From Bacteroidaceae bacterium (GTDB lineage Bacteria > Bacteroidota > Bacteroidia > Bacteroidales > Barnesiellaceae_A): a DNA stretch of 64,000 bases. The DNA is taken from contig JAFUOV010000001.1 in the NCBI GenBank assembly GCA_017481745.1, forward strand, positions 1-64,000. Direction: 5' to 3'. Both the position numbers and the translations under genes were made by a program. Positions 23,450 to 34,100 of the stretch are shown in pieces (within the stretch, counting starts at the first letter, position 1; every line of letters starts with the position of its first letter). The notes under the pieces are model-generated. The model saw only the letters and a list, made by a program, of their open reading frames with translations. It was not told where the DNA came from and made no database searches.

Positions 23450-26404
23450 TTAGAAATCGAGAGTCAAACCGAGCATAGATACGAGAGGACGAGGATAGAT
23501 GTTGTTGTCTATACCACCGTTAACCTCGGGGTCAATACCTTTATAGCCGGTAATCACGAAGGGATTTTGTACGGCTGCATATACACGACCGCTGAATACT
23601 TTACCCTTGAATGAGTAACCGAGGGTAATGTTGTCGCAACGGAGGAATGATGCATTTTGTACATAGTAATCTGATGCAAATGAATTGTCTGTGCCGAAGA
23701 ATTGGGTATCGAGAGCCGACAAAGGACGGTTTGTGAAGAAACCGAGTGAAGAGTAAACGTCGAGGTTAGAGTTACCTGCGTCGTTGTCGTTGTAAACGTA
23801 GTTACCCAATGCAGCACGCAATGAGAAGCTGAAGTCCCAGTTTTTCCAAATCAACTTAGAAGTGAAGCCCATGTTGAAGTCGGCTGCGGGATTTTCGTAT
23901 ACATATTTATCGGCAGCAGTGATTTGACCATCGGCGTTGCGGTCTACGAAACAGTTTTGGATGGGTTTGCCGTTGTTGTCGTATACTTGCTCATATACAT
24001 AGAATGAACCGGCGGGATAGCCTACTTTGTGAACCTTGATAGGTGAACCTGTACCGGAAGATGCGTTACCTGCGGGTACGAAATAGTCATCCTCTGCACC
24101 GTTGGTAAGTTTTGTAATCTCGTTTTCGTTCCAAGCTACGTTGTAACCGAGTTCCCAAGTCCAGTCTTTAGTTTGGATAGCTGTAGCCTCGATAGAGAAC
24201 TCAACACCTTGGTTGCGGAGTGAACCAACGTTGCTCATCACAGCGGGACCGAAGTTGGTACCTGCCGATACGCTTGTCATGTTCAAGAGGTCTTTGGTGT
24301 CGCGCAAGTAGTAGTCAACAGCACCGCGGATACGACCATTCAAGAAACCGAAGTCAAGACCGGCATTGTAAGTGGTAGTTTCCTCCCACTTGAGGTCGGG
24401 GTTGTAAGCATCGGGACGAGCGTAGGGGTTGTAGATGTAGTTACCGTTTTCGTCTACACCACCGATGGGGTAGTAGGCGTGGTCTTTACTTTGAGAATAT
24501 ACGGGGAGGTAGTCGTAGTAACCACCAATCTCTTGTTGACCGGTGATACCCCAGCCAAGACGGAGCTTGAGGTCGCTCAACCAATTAACATCGCGCAAGA
24601 AAGACTCTTCTTTGATTTTCCATGCAAGAGCAACTGAGGGGAAGAGACTCCAACGGTTGTCGGCAGAGAAGCGGCTGGTACCGTCGTAACGTACAGTTGC
24701 AGTCAAGAGGTAACGACCGAAGAGTTGATAGTTCAAACGACCGAAGAACGATACCAAGTAGTTCTCCATTTTCCAAATGTCAGAACCGGCGTTGCTGTGA
24801 TCGAGGTTGTCCCAAGTGCTTTCGCCTTCGTTGTAGAAGTGTTGCCACTCGTAACCTGCCATCACGTCGATGTTGTTAACGCCAAATTCTTTGGTGTATT
24901 GCAAGTAAGCATTCAACATCTTGTTTGATTTGTACTTGGTAGTAGTGCTGTTGCTACCCAAGAAGAATGTACCGGCAGCCTCGCGGGGGAGGTATGTGTT
25001 TTGAGTACCGCTTGCTACATCAATACCGATGTTGGCGTGAACGCGCATGTCGGGGAAGAAGTGGAGCTTATAGTCGGCTTCGATGTTACCGATGAAGTCC
25101 CAAGAAGTGGCGCGGTCGTTCTTTTGCTCAAGCAAAGAAACGGGGTTGAGGGGTGCTTGGCTGTTGTAACCACCGGCACCTGTAGTCCATTGCCAGAAAC
25201 CACCGAAGGGAGCAAATGTGTCCTCTTCGCTGCGTACGGGGCGTGTGGGGTCGAATGCAGCAGCACCACCGATAACGCCACCATCGGCATAACGGTTGTT
25301 AACCAACATACCTTTGGCGTTGATGTTGAATTTCAAGTAGTCGTCGAAGAATGAGGGCGACAAGTTAACCGATGCAGTGAAACGCTCGAAGTTAGAGGTT
25401 TTCACGATACCGTTTTGGTTGGTGTAACCCAAAGAAACACGGTAGGGCATCCAGCTGAGACCACCGGCGATTGTCAAGTTTTGGTCGTGGCTGAGAGCGT
25501 TGCGATAGATTTCTTTTTGCCAATCGGTGTTAGCATCGCCGAGCATGTCGTACAAATCACCTTCACCGTAAACATCCTTAACAAGAGCACGGAACTCATC
25601 ACCTGTCATCACCTCGCGCAAGCGTACGGGTGTACTTACCGATACGTTACCGCTATAAGTGATGCGGGGTTTAGAACCTTTAGCACCTTTCTTGGTAGTG
25701 ATGATGATCACACCGTTGGCAGCACGCGAACCGTAGATGGCGGTTGCCGAAGCGTCTTTGAGGACGGTGAAAGATTCGATGTCGTTGGGGTTGATAGTAC
25801 TCAAGGGGTTGGCAACACCTTGGATACCTTGGTTGTCGAGGGTAAGACCGTCAACAACGATAAGAGGAGCGTTGCTGGCAGAGAGAGAAGATCCACCACG
25901 GATAGTGATTGATGCGCCACCACCGGGAGTACCACCGTCAGAAACAACGTTTACACCGGCGATTTTACCGGTAATCATGTCTTGAGCATTGGTGGTAAGA
26001 CCTTTGTTCATAGCATCGGGCTCAATGGCGGTAACCGAACCGGTAGCATCCGATTTTTTTACAACACCATAACCGATAACCACAGCCTCTTCGAGTACGT
26101 GAGCATCTTCTTCAAGGGTGATAACCAATGAAGGAACAGCAGCAACTTCTTGAGGTTTGTAACCAATGTAGCTAACCTTGATGGTAGCACCTTGTTCGGC
26201 TTTCAAAGAGAAGTTACCATCGATGTCGGTGGTAGTTCCCGTTGTCGTACCTACTAGCATAGCGTTTGCGCCAATGATAGGCTCGCCATACGCGTCTTTT
26301 ACGTGTCCCGATACAACGATTTGCTGAGCAAATGCGCTAATAGAGAAGCAGAGCAGCAAGGCTGCTGCGAGCACTCTGGGGACTTTTTTACTAACGTAAT
26401 TCAT
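23450..26404 (-). CDS. susC: SusC-type TonB-dependent oligosaccharide transporter
   Basis: 984 residues. Signal peptide 1-26. A carboxypeptidase-D-like beta domain (about 29-108, GHVKDAYGEPIIGANAMLVG...TDIDGNFSL) is followed by a TonB-box region VLEEAVVIGYGVVKKSDATG. The plug domain holds RGGSSLSASNAPLIVVDG and the SusC-family stretch AIYGSRAANGVIIITTKKG. A 22-strand barrel runs to a C-terminal Phe (MLGLTLDF). It imports starch oligosaccharides with TonB energy, capped by SusD. First gene of a five-gene, 10-kb operon, with a leader of about 110 bases. Confidence 0.95.
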   Translation of the reverse strand: MNYVSKKVPRVLAAALLLCFSISAFAQQIVVSGHVKDAYGEPIIGANAMLVGTTTGTTTDIDGNFSLKAEQGATIKVSYIGYKPQEVAAVPSLVITLEEDAHVLEEAVVIGYGVVKKSDATGSVTAIEPDAMNKGLTTNAQDMITGKIAGVNVVSDGGTPGGGASITIRGGSSLSASNAPLIVVDGLTLDNQGIQGVANPLSTINPNDIESFTVLKDASATAIYGSRAANGVIIITTKKGAKGSKPRITYSGNVSVSTPVRLREVMTGDEFRALVKDVYGEGDLYDMLGDANTDWQKEIYRNALSHDQNLTIAGGLSWMPYRVSLGYTNQNGIVKTSNFERFTASVNLSPSFFDDYLKFNINAKGMLVNNRYADGGVIGGAAAFDPTRPVRSEEDTFAPFGGFWQWTTGAGGYNSQAPLNPVSLLEQKNDRATSWDFIGNIEADYKLHFFPDMRVHANIGIDVASGTQNTYLPREAAGTFFLGSNSTTTKYKSNKMLNAYLQYTKEFGVNNIDVMAGYEWQHFYNEGESTWDNLDHSNAGSDIWKMENYLVSFFGRLNYQLFGRYLLTATVRYDGTSRFSADNRWSLFPSVALAWKIKEESFLRDVNWLSDLKLRLGWGITGQQEIGGYYDYLPVYSQSKDHAYYPIGGVDENGNYIYNPYARPDAYNPDLKWEETTTYNAGLDFGFLNGRIRGAVDYYLRDTKDLLNMTSVSAGTNFGPAVMSNVGSLRNQGVEFSIEATAIQTKDWTWELGYNVAWNENEITKLTNGAEDDYFVPAGNASSGTGSPIKVHKVGYPAGSFYVYEQVYDNNGKPIQNCFVDRNADGQITAADKYVYENPAADFNMGFTSKLIWKNWDFSFSLRAALGNYVYNDNDAGNSNLDVYSSLGFFTNRPLSALDTQFFGTDNSFASDYYVQNASFLRCDNITLGYSFKGKVFSGRVYAAVQNPFVITGYKGIDPEVNGGIDNNIYPRPLVSMLGLTLDF

Positions 26405-26520
26405 GCAGATTAGATTAAAAAGTTGTTAATATTTGGGTTTTTTTGTGTTTGTTTCAGTTGTTTTTCTTTGTGCCTTGGTATTTTGTTGAAAGTAGACAAG
26501 TAGCCATACTATTCAGCTTG

Positions 26521-26528
26521 CAAATATA
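26521..26528 (-). promoter_or_regulatory. -7 box of the susC operon
   Basis: TATATTTG on the minus strand, a perfect TAnnTTTG, 117 bp upstream of the susC start codon. No TTTG is found at the -33 distance, which suggests a weak promoter that needs an activator. The operator centre at 26589.5 is 61.5 bp upstream of its first T. Confidence 0.6.
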
Positions 26529-26582
26529 TGATATTTGATATATGCATCGGTATTATTTAACTCAAAAAAATATTTTTAACAT

Positions 26583-26596
26583 TGCAAACGTTTGCA
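26583..26596. promoter_or_regulatory. LacI-type operator of the starch locus
   Basis: TGCAAACGTTTGCA, a perfect 14-bp palindrome with the central CG typical of LacI-family sites, in the 285-bp divergent region between susC and the LacI-type gene. It lies upstream of, not over, the susC -7 box, a position that fits activation better than simple blocking. It could also autoregulate the regulator gene. Confidence 0.8.
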
Positions 26597-26689
26597 TTTC
26601 TTTTTCTATTTAAAAAGATGTGTATAAGGGTAATTATTACGCAATTTATTGCAATTTTGAACGCTGAAAACTCCTTAATCTAAAAAACC

Positions 26690-27706
26690 ATGTCTTCTCA
26701 CATAACCATCAAAGATATAGCAAAGGCAATGGGATGCGCGCCCTCGACGGTGTCGCGTGCGCTGAATAATAGCGCCAATATCAGTCCTGCTGTGCGTGAG
26801 GCTATACAGCGCTATGCTCGTGAGCACAATTATCGTCCCAATGAGTTTGCATTGAGTTTGCGAAATAACAGGTCGAATACTATCGGTGTCATCATACCGC
26901 AGATATGCCACTACTTCTTCTCGAATGTGCTGTCGGGTATCGAAAAGGCAGCATCGGCGGCAGGATATAATATTATCGTGGCTCAGAGTAATGAGGAGTA
27001 TGAAAAGGAGGTGGCTATCGTCGAGTCTTTCCGCAAGGCAAAGGTTTGCGGAGTGATTGCCTCGTTGGCAAAGGGTACGTTGGACTATTCGCACTTCCGT
27101 CGCTTGGTGGAGGAGGATGTGCCGTTGGTGTTTTACGACCGCATCTGTACCGAGCTGAATACCTCGCGTGTGGTGGTGGATGACTATACCGGTGCATTTG
27201 CTGCCGTCGAGCACATGATTGTTACGGGATGCCGTAAGATAGCTTTCTACACCTCGCCGTTGCACCTCGAAATATCGAAAAACCGTCGCAATGGTTATGT
27301 CGATGCCTTGCGTAAGCACCGCATCGAGGTAGATAAAGATATGATTTTTGAGTGCGATACCCGTATGGCGGCACGTGAATTGACATTGCGCTTGCTGCAA
27401 GAGGGCAAGAAACCCGATGCCTTCTTTGCGGTGAATGCCGACACTGCTGTGGGTATATTGTATGCCTGCAAGGATGCGGGACTGCGTGTGCCCGAGGATG
27501 TGTCGATATGTGGTTTCTCGGACAATGAGAATGCGCGTTCTACCGAGCCGCGCCTGACGATGGTAGATCAACCCGGCGAGGCAGTAGGACAGGGTACTAT
27601 GGAGTTGCTCCTTGCCAAGATAGAGGGCAACGAAGAGAAATTGGTTTACAAAAACAAGATTGTAAAGACCAAGCTGATATTGCGTGGCAGTACAAGAGAG
27701 AAATGA
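26690..27706 (+). CDS. LacI-family regulator of the starch locus
   Basis: 338 residues. The N-terminal helix-turn-helix ITIKDIAKAMGCAPSTVSRALN (about 5-26) and hinge helix EFALSLRNNRSNTIGVIIPQI are followed by a periplasmic-binding-protein-like sensor domain. Family features include GSTREK near the end and FFAVNADTAVGILYACKD. It is divergent from susC across a perfect palindrome and 25 bp upstream of the sugar transporter gene, so it is the natural controller of both arms. Effector probably maltose or a maltooligosaccharide (inference). Starch loci of Bacteroides use the unrelated SusR instead. Confidence 0.92.
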   Translation: MSSHITIKDIAKAMGCAPSTVSRALNNSANISPAVREAIQRYAREHNYRPNEFALSLRNNRSNTIGVIIPQICHYFFSNVLSGIEKAASAAGYNIIVAQSNEEYEKEVAIVESFRKAKVCGVIASLAKGTLDYSHFRRLVEEDVPLVFYDRICTELNTSRVVVDDYTGAFAAVEHMIVTGCRKIAFYTSPLHLEISKNRRNGYVDALRKHRIEVDKDMIFECDTRMAARELTLRLLQEGKKPDAFFAVNADTAVGILYACKDAGLRVPEDVSICGFSDNENARSTEPRLTMVDQPGEAVGQGTMELLLAKIEGNEEKLVYKNKIVKTKLILRGSTREK

Positions 27707-27731
27707 AAAAGATAATATAATAATGTGTAAT

Positions 27732-29087
27732 ATGAGTACAAAAGTAAAACCCGACTTGTCTTTCATGAAACTCTTCAACTTGAGTTTCGGATTTTTTGGT
27801 GTGCAGATTGCCTATGCTTTGCAGAGTGCCAACGTGAGCCGTATCTTTGCTACATTGGGCGCTGACCCTCACGATTTGAGTTTCTTCTGGATTTTGCCCC
27901 CGTTGATGGGTATCATCGTGCAACCTCTTGTAGGTAAATGGAGTGACAATACATGGACCCGCTTTGGTCGTCGTATTCCTTACCTCTTTATCGGTGCGCT
28001 TGTTGCCGTATTGGTGATGTGTATGTTGCCCAACGCCGGTAGCTTCGGTCTGTCGGTAGGTGCTGCCATGATTTTTGGTCTTGTATCGTTGATGTTCCTC
28101 GATACATCAATCAATATGGCTATGCAACCCTTCAAAATGATGGTGGGTGATATGGTGAATGAGAAGCAAAAAGGTCTTGCCTATTCGATACAAAGTTTCT
28201 TGTGCAATGCCGGTAGCTTGGTGGGATATTTGTTCCCCTACATCTTCACTGCATTGGGCGTGGCAAGTGTTTCCGCTGCCGGTGAGATACCCGACTCAGT
28301 GAAGTGGTCGTTCTATATCGGTGCTATCATCTCGATACTCTGTGTGATATATACAACTGCTACTGTTAAGGAAATGCCTCCCAAAGAGTATGCCGACTAT
28401 CATGGTATCAAAGAGGAAGATAAAGAAGAGAAAACCAACATGTTGCAGTTGCTTATCAAAGCTCCCAAAACATTCTGGACTGTGGGCTTGGTACAATTCT
28501 TCTGCTGGGCAGCCTTTATGTATATGTGGACATACACCAATGGTGCTATTGCCGAGACTGCCTTCGGTACTCCCATCGTGAATGGTGCACTCGATACAGC
28601 CTCTAAGCAATATCAAGCTGCCGGCGACTGGGTAGGTGTGTTGTTTGCCGTACAAGCAGTAGGCTCGGTGTTGTGGGCTGTAGTATTGCCTATGTTCCGT
28701 AGCCGCAAGTTGGCTTACTCGTTGAGCTTGTTGTTGGGTGCAGTAGGTTTCATTTCTACCTATTTTATCCACGACCAATATATGTTGTTCATCTCTTACG
28801 CTCTCATTGGCTGTGCATGGGCTGCTATGTTGGCTATGCCTTTCACAATCCTTACTAACTCGCTCTCGGGCAAGCACATGGGTACTTACCTCGGTTTGTT
28901 CAACGGTACAATCTGTTTGCCTCAAATCGTTGCTGCTGCAACCGGTGGCTTGGTACTTGGCTTGATGCCTCTTACCGATAGCGGTATTGCTTCGCAAGGC
29001 TTGATGCTTGTTTTGGCAGGTGTATTCTTGGTATTGGGTGCCTTGTCGGTATTCATCATCAAAGAGAAAAAACAAGGAGAAGAATAA
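27732..29087 (+). CDS. MFS sugar transporter, maltooligosaccharide-type
   Basis: 451 residues, with about 12 membrane spans. I take the ATG at 27732 (MSTKVKPDLSFMKLFNLSFG); an in-frame ATG at 27723 is equally possible, and one at 27684 overlaps the regulator. FFGVQIAYALQSANVSRIFATLGA, then PLVGKWSDNTWTRFGRRIPY (the MFS loop 2-3 motif) match the family of inner-membrane maltose/sucrose-type carriers found beside starch loci in this phylum. It would bring maltose or short glucans from the periplasm into the cytoplasm. Followed 18 bp later by the susA-like gene. Confidence 0.88.
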   Translation: MSTKVKPDLSFMKLFNLSFGFFGVQIAYALQSANVSRIFATLGADPHDLSFFWILPPLMGIIVQPLVGKWSDNTWTRFGRRIPYLFIGALVAVLVMCMLPNAGSFGLSVGAAMIFGLVSLMFLDTSINMAMQPFKMMVGDMVNEKQKGLAYSIQSFLCNAGSLVGYLFPYIFTALGVASVSAAGEIPDSVKWSFYIGAIISILCVIYTTATVKEMPPKEYADYHGIKEEDKEEKTNMLQLLIKAPKTFWTVGLVQFFCWAAFMYMWTYTNGAIAETAFGTPIVNGALDTASKQYQAAGDWVGVLFAVQAVGSVLWAVVLPMFRSRKLAYSLSLLLGAVGFISTYFIHDQYMLFISYALIGCAWAAMLAMPFTILTNSLSGKHMGTYLGLFNGTICLPQIVAAATGGLVLGLMPLTDSGIASQGLMLVLAGVFLVLGALSVFIIKEKKQGEE

Positions 29088-29105
29088 AATTAAACATTCG
29101 AACCA

Positions 29106-31031
29106 ATGAAAAGAATGTCATTGATAGCTGTTGTTGCCGTATTGGCAGCAGCCATAATGACCGGTTGCAACGGCAAGCATGCCGATGTTACTGCCAATCT
29201 TGTAGATAGCACTATGGTGCACATCGACAAGATAGACCCTCCATATTGGTTTGCCGATATGAAAAACCCCTCGTTGCAAGTGATGCTCTATGGCGAGGGA
29301 GTGGGCAATGCGCAAGTGGTTACAAACTATCCCGGCGTGAAGGTTGATAGTGTTGTGTGCTTGGATAGCAAGAGCTATCTCTTTGTCTATCTGAATGTTG
29401 CAAAGGCTCAACCCGGAGTGGTTGACTTGAACCTTGTCTTTGACAACCAATACAAGCAAACAGTGCCCTATGAGTTGCGTGCTCGTGAAATGGCTCCTGA
29501 GGAGCGCATGGGCTTCGATGCAAGCGACGTATTGTATATGCTCATGCCCGACCGCTTTGCCAATGGCGACCCCTCGAACGATATTATCGAGGGTATGAAA
29601 CCCTATAAGGTCGATCGTGAGCAGCCCGGCGCTCGTCATGGTGGTGATATCAAGGGTATTGAAGACCACCTCGACTACTTCAACGAGTTGGGCGTTACAG
29701 CCTTGTGGTTCACTCCTCTGCTCGAAAACGATATGAGTGATTACTACTATGGAGAAAACCTGCTGAGTTGTTATCATGGATATGCCACTACCGACTATTA
29801 TGCCGTTGACCCCCGCTTTGGTACAAACGACGACTACCGTCGCCTCATCGACAAGGCTCACGAAAAGGGCTTGAAGATAGTTATGGATATGATTTTCAAC
29901 CACTGCGGTAGCGACCATATCTGGTTGACAGATGCTCCTTCTAAAGATTGGTTTAACAACCCCGACTACCAAAATAACTTCGTGCAGACTTCATACAAAC
30001 TCACACCTCATGTCGATCCTTACGCTTCGAACTACGACTTCAGCGAGATGAACGACGGTTGGTTTGTACTGACTATGCCCGACCTCAACCAACGCAACCC
30101 CCACGTAGCACGTTATCTTATCCAAAACAGCTTCTGGTGGATTGAGGCAGTTGGTATCGACGGTATCCGCATGGATACGCATCCCTATGCCTACTATGAT
30201 GCTATGTCGCAATGGCTCAAAGAGTTGAACGAGGAGTATCCCAACTTCAATGTCGTAGGCGAAACTTGGTGCGAAAATCCTGCATTCACTGCTTGGTGGC
30301 AGAAAGACTCTAAATTGTCGGCGCCCCTCAATAGCAACCTCAAGAGCGTGATGGACTTCCACTTGTGGCAAGTGGTAAATAACAGCTTCACCGAAGAGAC
30401 CGACGGCTATATGATGGGTCTTAACAAGGTGTATAACCACTTTGTTTACGATTATCTATATCCCGATCCTTCGTCGGTTATGGCATTTGTCGAGAACCAC
30501 GATACCAACCGTTTCTTGCGCAATGGCGAGAACATTGATGCTCTCAAGCAAGCTATGGTATTGTTGCTCACCACACGCCGCATACCCCAGCTCTACTACG
30601 GCACCGAGGTGATGATGAACGGTACTAAAGAGGTTTCCGATGGTCATGTGCGCAAAGACTTCCCCGGTGGATGGGAGGGCGACAAACGCAACCTCTTCAA
30701 TGCCGAGGAGCGCAATGCCAAGGAGGCTGAGATGTTCAACTACTTGAGCAACATCCTCCACTGGCGCAAGGGTAACGATGTGGTTGCCAAGGGCGATATG
30801 AAACACTTTATCCCCCAACAAGGTGTATATGCCTATGCACGTAGCTATGAGGGCAAGGCAGTGTTTGTATTGCTCAATGGTACCGACAAAGCGGTAGATT
30901 TGCGCGTGAAACCCTATATGGAAGTATTGGGTGAAGCTACTCAAGGCAAAGACGTCGTTTCGGGCGATATTGTTACTTGGGGCGAGACTATTGCCTTGCC
31001 TGCTCGTGGCAATATGATTATCGAACTCTGA
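29106..31031 (+). CDS. susA: SusA-like neopullulanase (GH13), predicted lipoprotein
   Basis: 641 residues. A lipoprotein signal MKRMSLIAVVAVLAAAIMTG then Cys21. About 35-125 is the N-terminal beta domain of cyclomaltodextrinase/neopullulanase enzymes (PPYWFADMKNPSLQVMLYG). The barrel begins near 140 with DVLYMLMPDRFANGDP. Nucleophile Asp357 (DGIRMDTHPYAY), acid/base Glu386 (VVGETWC) and Asp466 (VENHDTNR) are all present, as is DMIFNHCG. It should cut imported maltooligosaccharides in the periplasm to sugars for the MFS carrier 18 bp upstream. A terminator follows, separating it from the two larger amylases. Confidence 0.92.
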   Translation: MKRMSLIAVVAVLAAAIMTGCNGKHADVTANLVDSTMVHIDKIDPPYWFADMKNPSLQVMLYGEGVGNAQVVTNYPGVKVDSVVCLDSKSYLFVYLNVAKAQPGVVDLNLVFDNQYKQTVPYELRAREMAPEERMGFDASDVLYMLMPDRFANGDPSNDIIEGMKPYKVDREQPGARHGGDIKGIEDHLDYFNELGVTALWFTPLLENDMSDYYYGENLLSCYHGYATTDYYAVDPRFGTNDDYRRLIDKAHEKGLKIVMDMIFNHCGSDHIWLTDAPSKDWFNNPDYQNNFVQTSYKLTPHVDPYASNYDFSEMNDGWFVLTMPDLNQRNPHVARYLIQNSFWWIEAVGIDGIRMDTHPYAYYDAMSQWLKELNEEYPNFNVVGETWCENPAFTAWWQKDSKLSAPLNSNLKSVMDFHLWQVVNNSFTEETDGYMMGLNKVYNHFVYDYLYPDPSSVMAFVENHDTNRFLRNGENIDALKQAMVLLLTTRRIPQLYYGTEVMMNGTKEVSDGHVRKDFPGGWEGDKRNLFNAEERNAKEAEMFNYLSNILHWRKGNDVVAKGDMKHFIPQQGVYAYARSYEGKAVFVLLNGTDKAVDLRVKPYMEVLGEATQGKDVVSGDIVTWGETIALPARGNMIIEL

Positions 31032-31041
31032 TATTCTTGAT

Positions 31042-31081
31042 AAAGCTCTACTGCATGTTGCACATGCAGTAGAGCTTTTAA
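31042..31081 (+). terminator. Terminator after the susA-like gene
   Basis: AAAGCTCTACTGCATG and CATGCAGTAGAGCTTT form a 16-bp stem around TTGCA, followed by TTA. It splits the plus-strand arm into regulator-transporter-susA and the amylase pair. Confidence 0.85.
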
Positions 31082-31115
31082 ATAATAAACGGCATTAAGA
31101 AATCTGAATTTGTAA

Positions 31116-34100
31116 ATGACTATGGTTGAAAGAATTAGATTGTTATTTCTTGTAATTGCTTCACTATTTTGTTTTGCCGGTGCATCGGCGCAAGGTTGGG
31201 AAGCCAATTATGGTGGCGTGATGCTGCAAGGTTTTTATTGGGACTCGTTTGAAGATACGAAGTGGACAAATCTGACTTCGCAATCGGAGGAGATGTCGGC
31301 ATATTTCGATCTTATATGGGTCCCTAATAGTGGTTCGAGTGGCTATTACTCAATGGGTTATATGCCACAATATTGGTTTCAACATGAAAGTTCGTTTGGT
31401 ACAGCAAGTGAGTTGCGCCACATGATAAATACTTTCAAGAAAAAAGGCACAGGCATTATAGCCGATGTGGTTATCAATCACCGCAATGGCGTGAACGGCT
31501 GGTACGATTTCCCTGTCGAGACCGACCACAATGGCAATACATGGGAGCTGGGCTTGTGGGCTATCTGTGGCAATGACGAGATGGCATGGGCAAGCGACCA
31601 ACCTAATCCTACCGGTGCCAATGATGAAGGTGAGAACTTTGACGGTTGCCGCGACCTCGACCACACAAATAGTTATGTGCAGGATGCCGTCAAGGCTTAT
31701 CTCGATTATCTGTTGAATTATCTTGGTTATACCGGCTTCCGCTACGATATGACCAAGGGTTTTGCTGCCTATTATGTGGGATTGTATAATGATGCTGTAA
31801 ATCCTAAATATTCGGTAGGCGAGTATTTCGATGGCAATTATGATGCAGTAACCGGTTGGATTGACGGTACAAAATGCAATGATAAAATACAATCGGGCTC
31901 GTTCGACTTTCCTTTGAAGTTCAGAATGAACGAGGCTATGGGTTATCCCAGCGACTTCTCAAAACTCGCGGTCAGTTACAATGGCAGTAACCAGCCCAAT
32001 GGTATAATCAAAGAGCCGGGTTTCCGTCGTTTCTCGGTAACGTTTGTCGATAATCACGATACTTATCAGCGCGGCAATGGTCAAGAACTCAACTCGTTCT
32101 ATGCCGAGGCTGCCAATGCCTTTATTTTGTGTCATCCCGGTACGCCTTGTGTGTTTTTATCTCATTGGAAGAACTATAAATCGGCTATAAAGCGCCTTAT
32201 TGATGTGCGCAAGTCGGTAGGTATTCACAACCAGAGTAATGTTGAGGTGTGGGAAGCATCGACCGATAAGTATGTTGCCAAGGTATATGGTAACAATGGC
32301 GACCTATTCATCAAGGTAGGCTATGGCGATTATACCCCCGATGGCTTTAACTCTGACGATATAGTTGCTTCGGGCGAAGGATATTGCGTATGGAGCAAGG
32401 TGTCGATAAAGAGTGCCGAGGACAAGATTGTGCCCGAGAACGACCGTAACGGCTTCTCGGTGTATGTAAAGAAAAATACAGTTCCTGCCGCGTGGAGCAA
32501 GATATATTGCTACGGTTGGGACGAGAATAATAATCGCCTTACCAAGGTATATCCCGGCGAGGAGATGACCAAGGTTGTAACAATAGGCGGTGTAGAGTAT
32601 TACAAGTATAGCTTTGATGCTTCTACAACTACTGCCAATGTGCTCTTCTCGAATGGCGACGGTAGCAAGACTGTCGATTTGACCGGTCTGACAGCCGATA
32701 CTTATTATAGCTTCTCATCGACCAATACCGCAGGCAACTATACTATGACAGCGCTTGAGGTAACGGGTGAAGAAACCGGCGAGCCTATCTCGGTATATCT
32801 TGAGAAAGCATCTGTGCCTACCTCATGGGGCGCTATGAAATACTACGCTTGGGATGCCGACGATAATAAATTGTTGGGCGCTTGGTCAGGTAAAACTATC
32901 ACCGACATTGTGTCGCTCAATGGTGTCGATTATTACAAATATACCTTCCCCAATACCGTTACAATGGTAAATATGATATTTAACGATGGTAGCAATCAGT
33001 CGGAAGATGTAAAAGGAATAACCGAAACAACTTTCTTTGCATTGGGCGATGTATCGGATGGTAAAAGTATAGTTGAAGAACGCTATGTGTCTGATGCGCA
33101 AGGTATAGCCGTATATTTAGAGAAGAATTCTGCTACTAACGCGTGGGGTACGGTATATTATTACGCGTGGGATGCCGATGGCGATGTTTTGACCGACTAT
33201 TGGCCCGGAACAGAGGTTACGCAGACCGTAACAGTAAATGGTGTAGAGTATTACCGATATGCTTTCGACTCGTCGGTAGAAGAGTTTGATCTCATCTTTA
33301 CCAACGGCGAGAAACAAACCGTAGGCTTGGAGAATATCACCGGTGATACATTCTATACTTTAACATCTGCCGACGGTGATGTGGAAATAGTTGATTCCGA
33401 AACCTATACCGGCGAGAAGGATGAGGCTATCTCGATATATCTGTTGAAGAGCTCTGTATCGTCGTGGTCGAAAGTCAACTTCTACGCGTGGAATAGCGGC
33501 GGTGTGTTATTGGGTGATTGGCCCGGCAAGGATATGAAGAATACAACGACGGTAAATGTGGGAGGAGAAGATTACTATGTATATACCTTCCCCGATAATG
33601 TTGAGTCGTTGAATATAATCTTCAATAATAAACAGAACAATAGTGGTGGTCAGACTGCCGATATTACCAATATCACCCGTACCACCTATTTCAAGATGAA
33701 AAGTGATTTCTCATACTTCAAGGGTACAGGCGAGATAACTATCTTCTTGGATAAGGAGTCGGCATCGGCGTGGTCGATGGTGAAGTACTATGCATGGGGT
33801 AATGACAATGACAAAACACCTATCTTGGGCTCGTGGTCGGGTACTGAGATAACCCAAACAATGACTGCGCTGGATGGTAATAAGTATTATTCCCATACAT
33901 TCCCGCCCTATTACAATCCTGTGAATGTTATATTTAATGATGGTGGCTCAAACCAAACAAAAGATTTGTCGGCTACCAAATCGACATTCTACAAACTTGA
34001 TAGCACTTCAGGAAAGAGTATAAATGCATCGACTGTTTCTACCTATATAGCTACCGGTATCGAGGATGCTGTGGCAGATGCGACAGATTGTACAATTTAT

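Noticed and set aside
26675..27778. 367-codon open frame opposite the LacI-type gene
   Set aside because: Antisense shadow; the plus-strand frame carries a canonical LacI helix-turn-helix and sensor domain.
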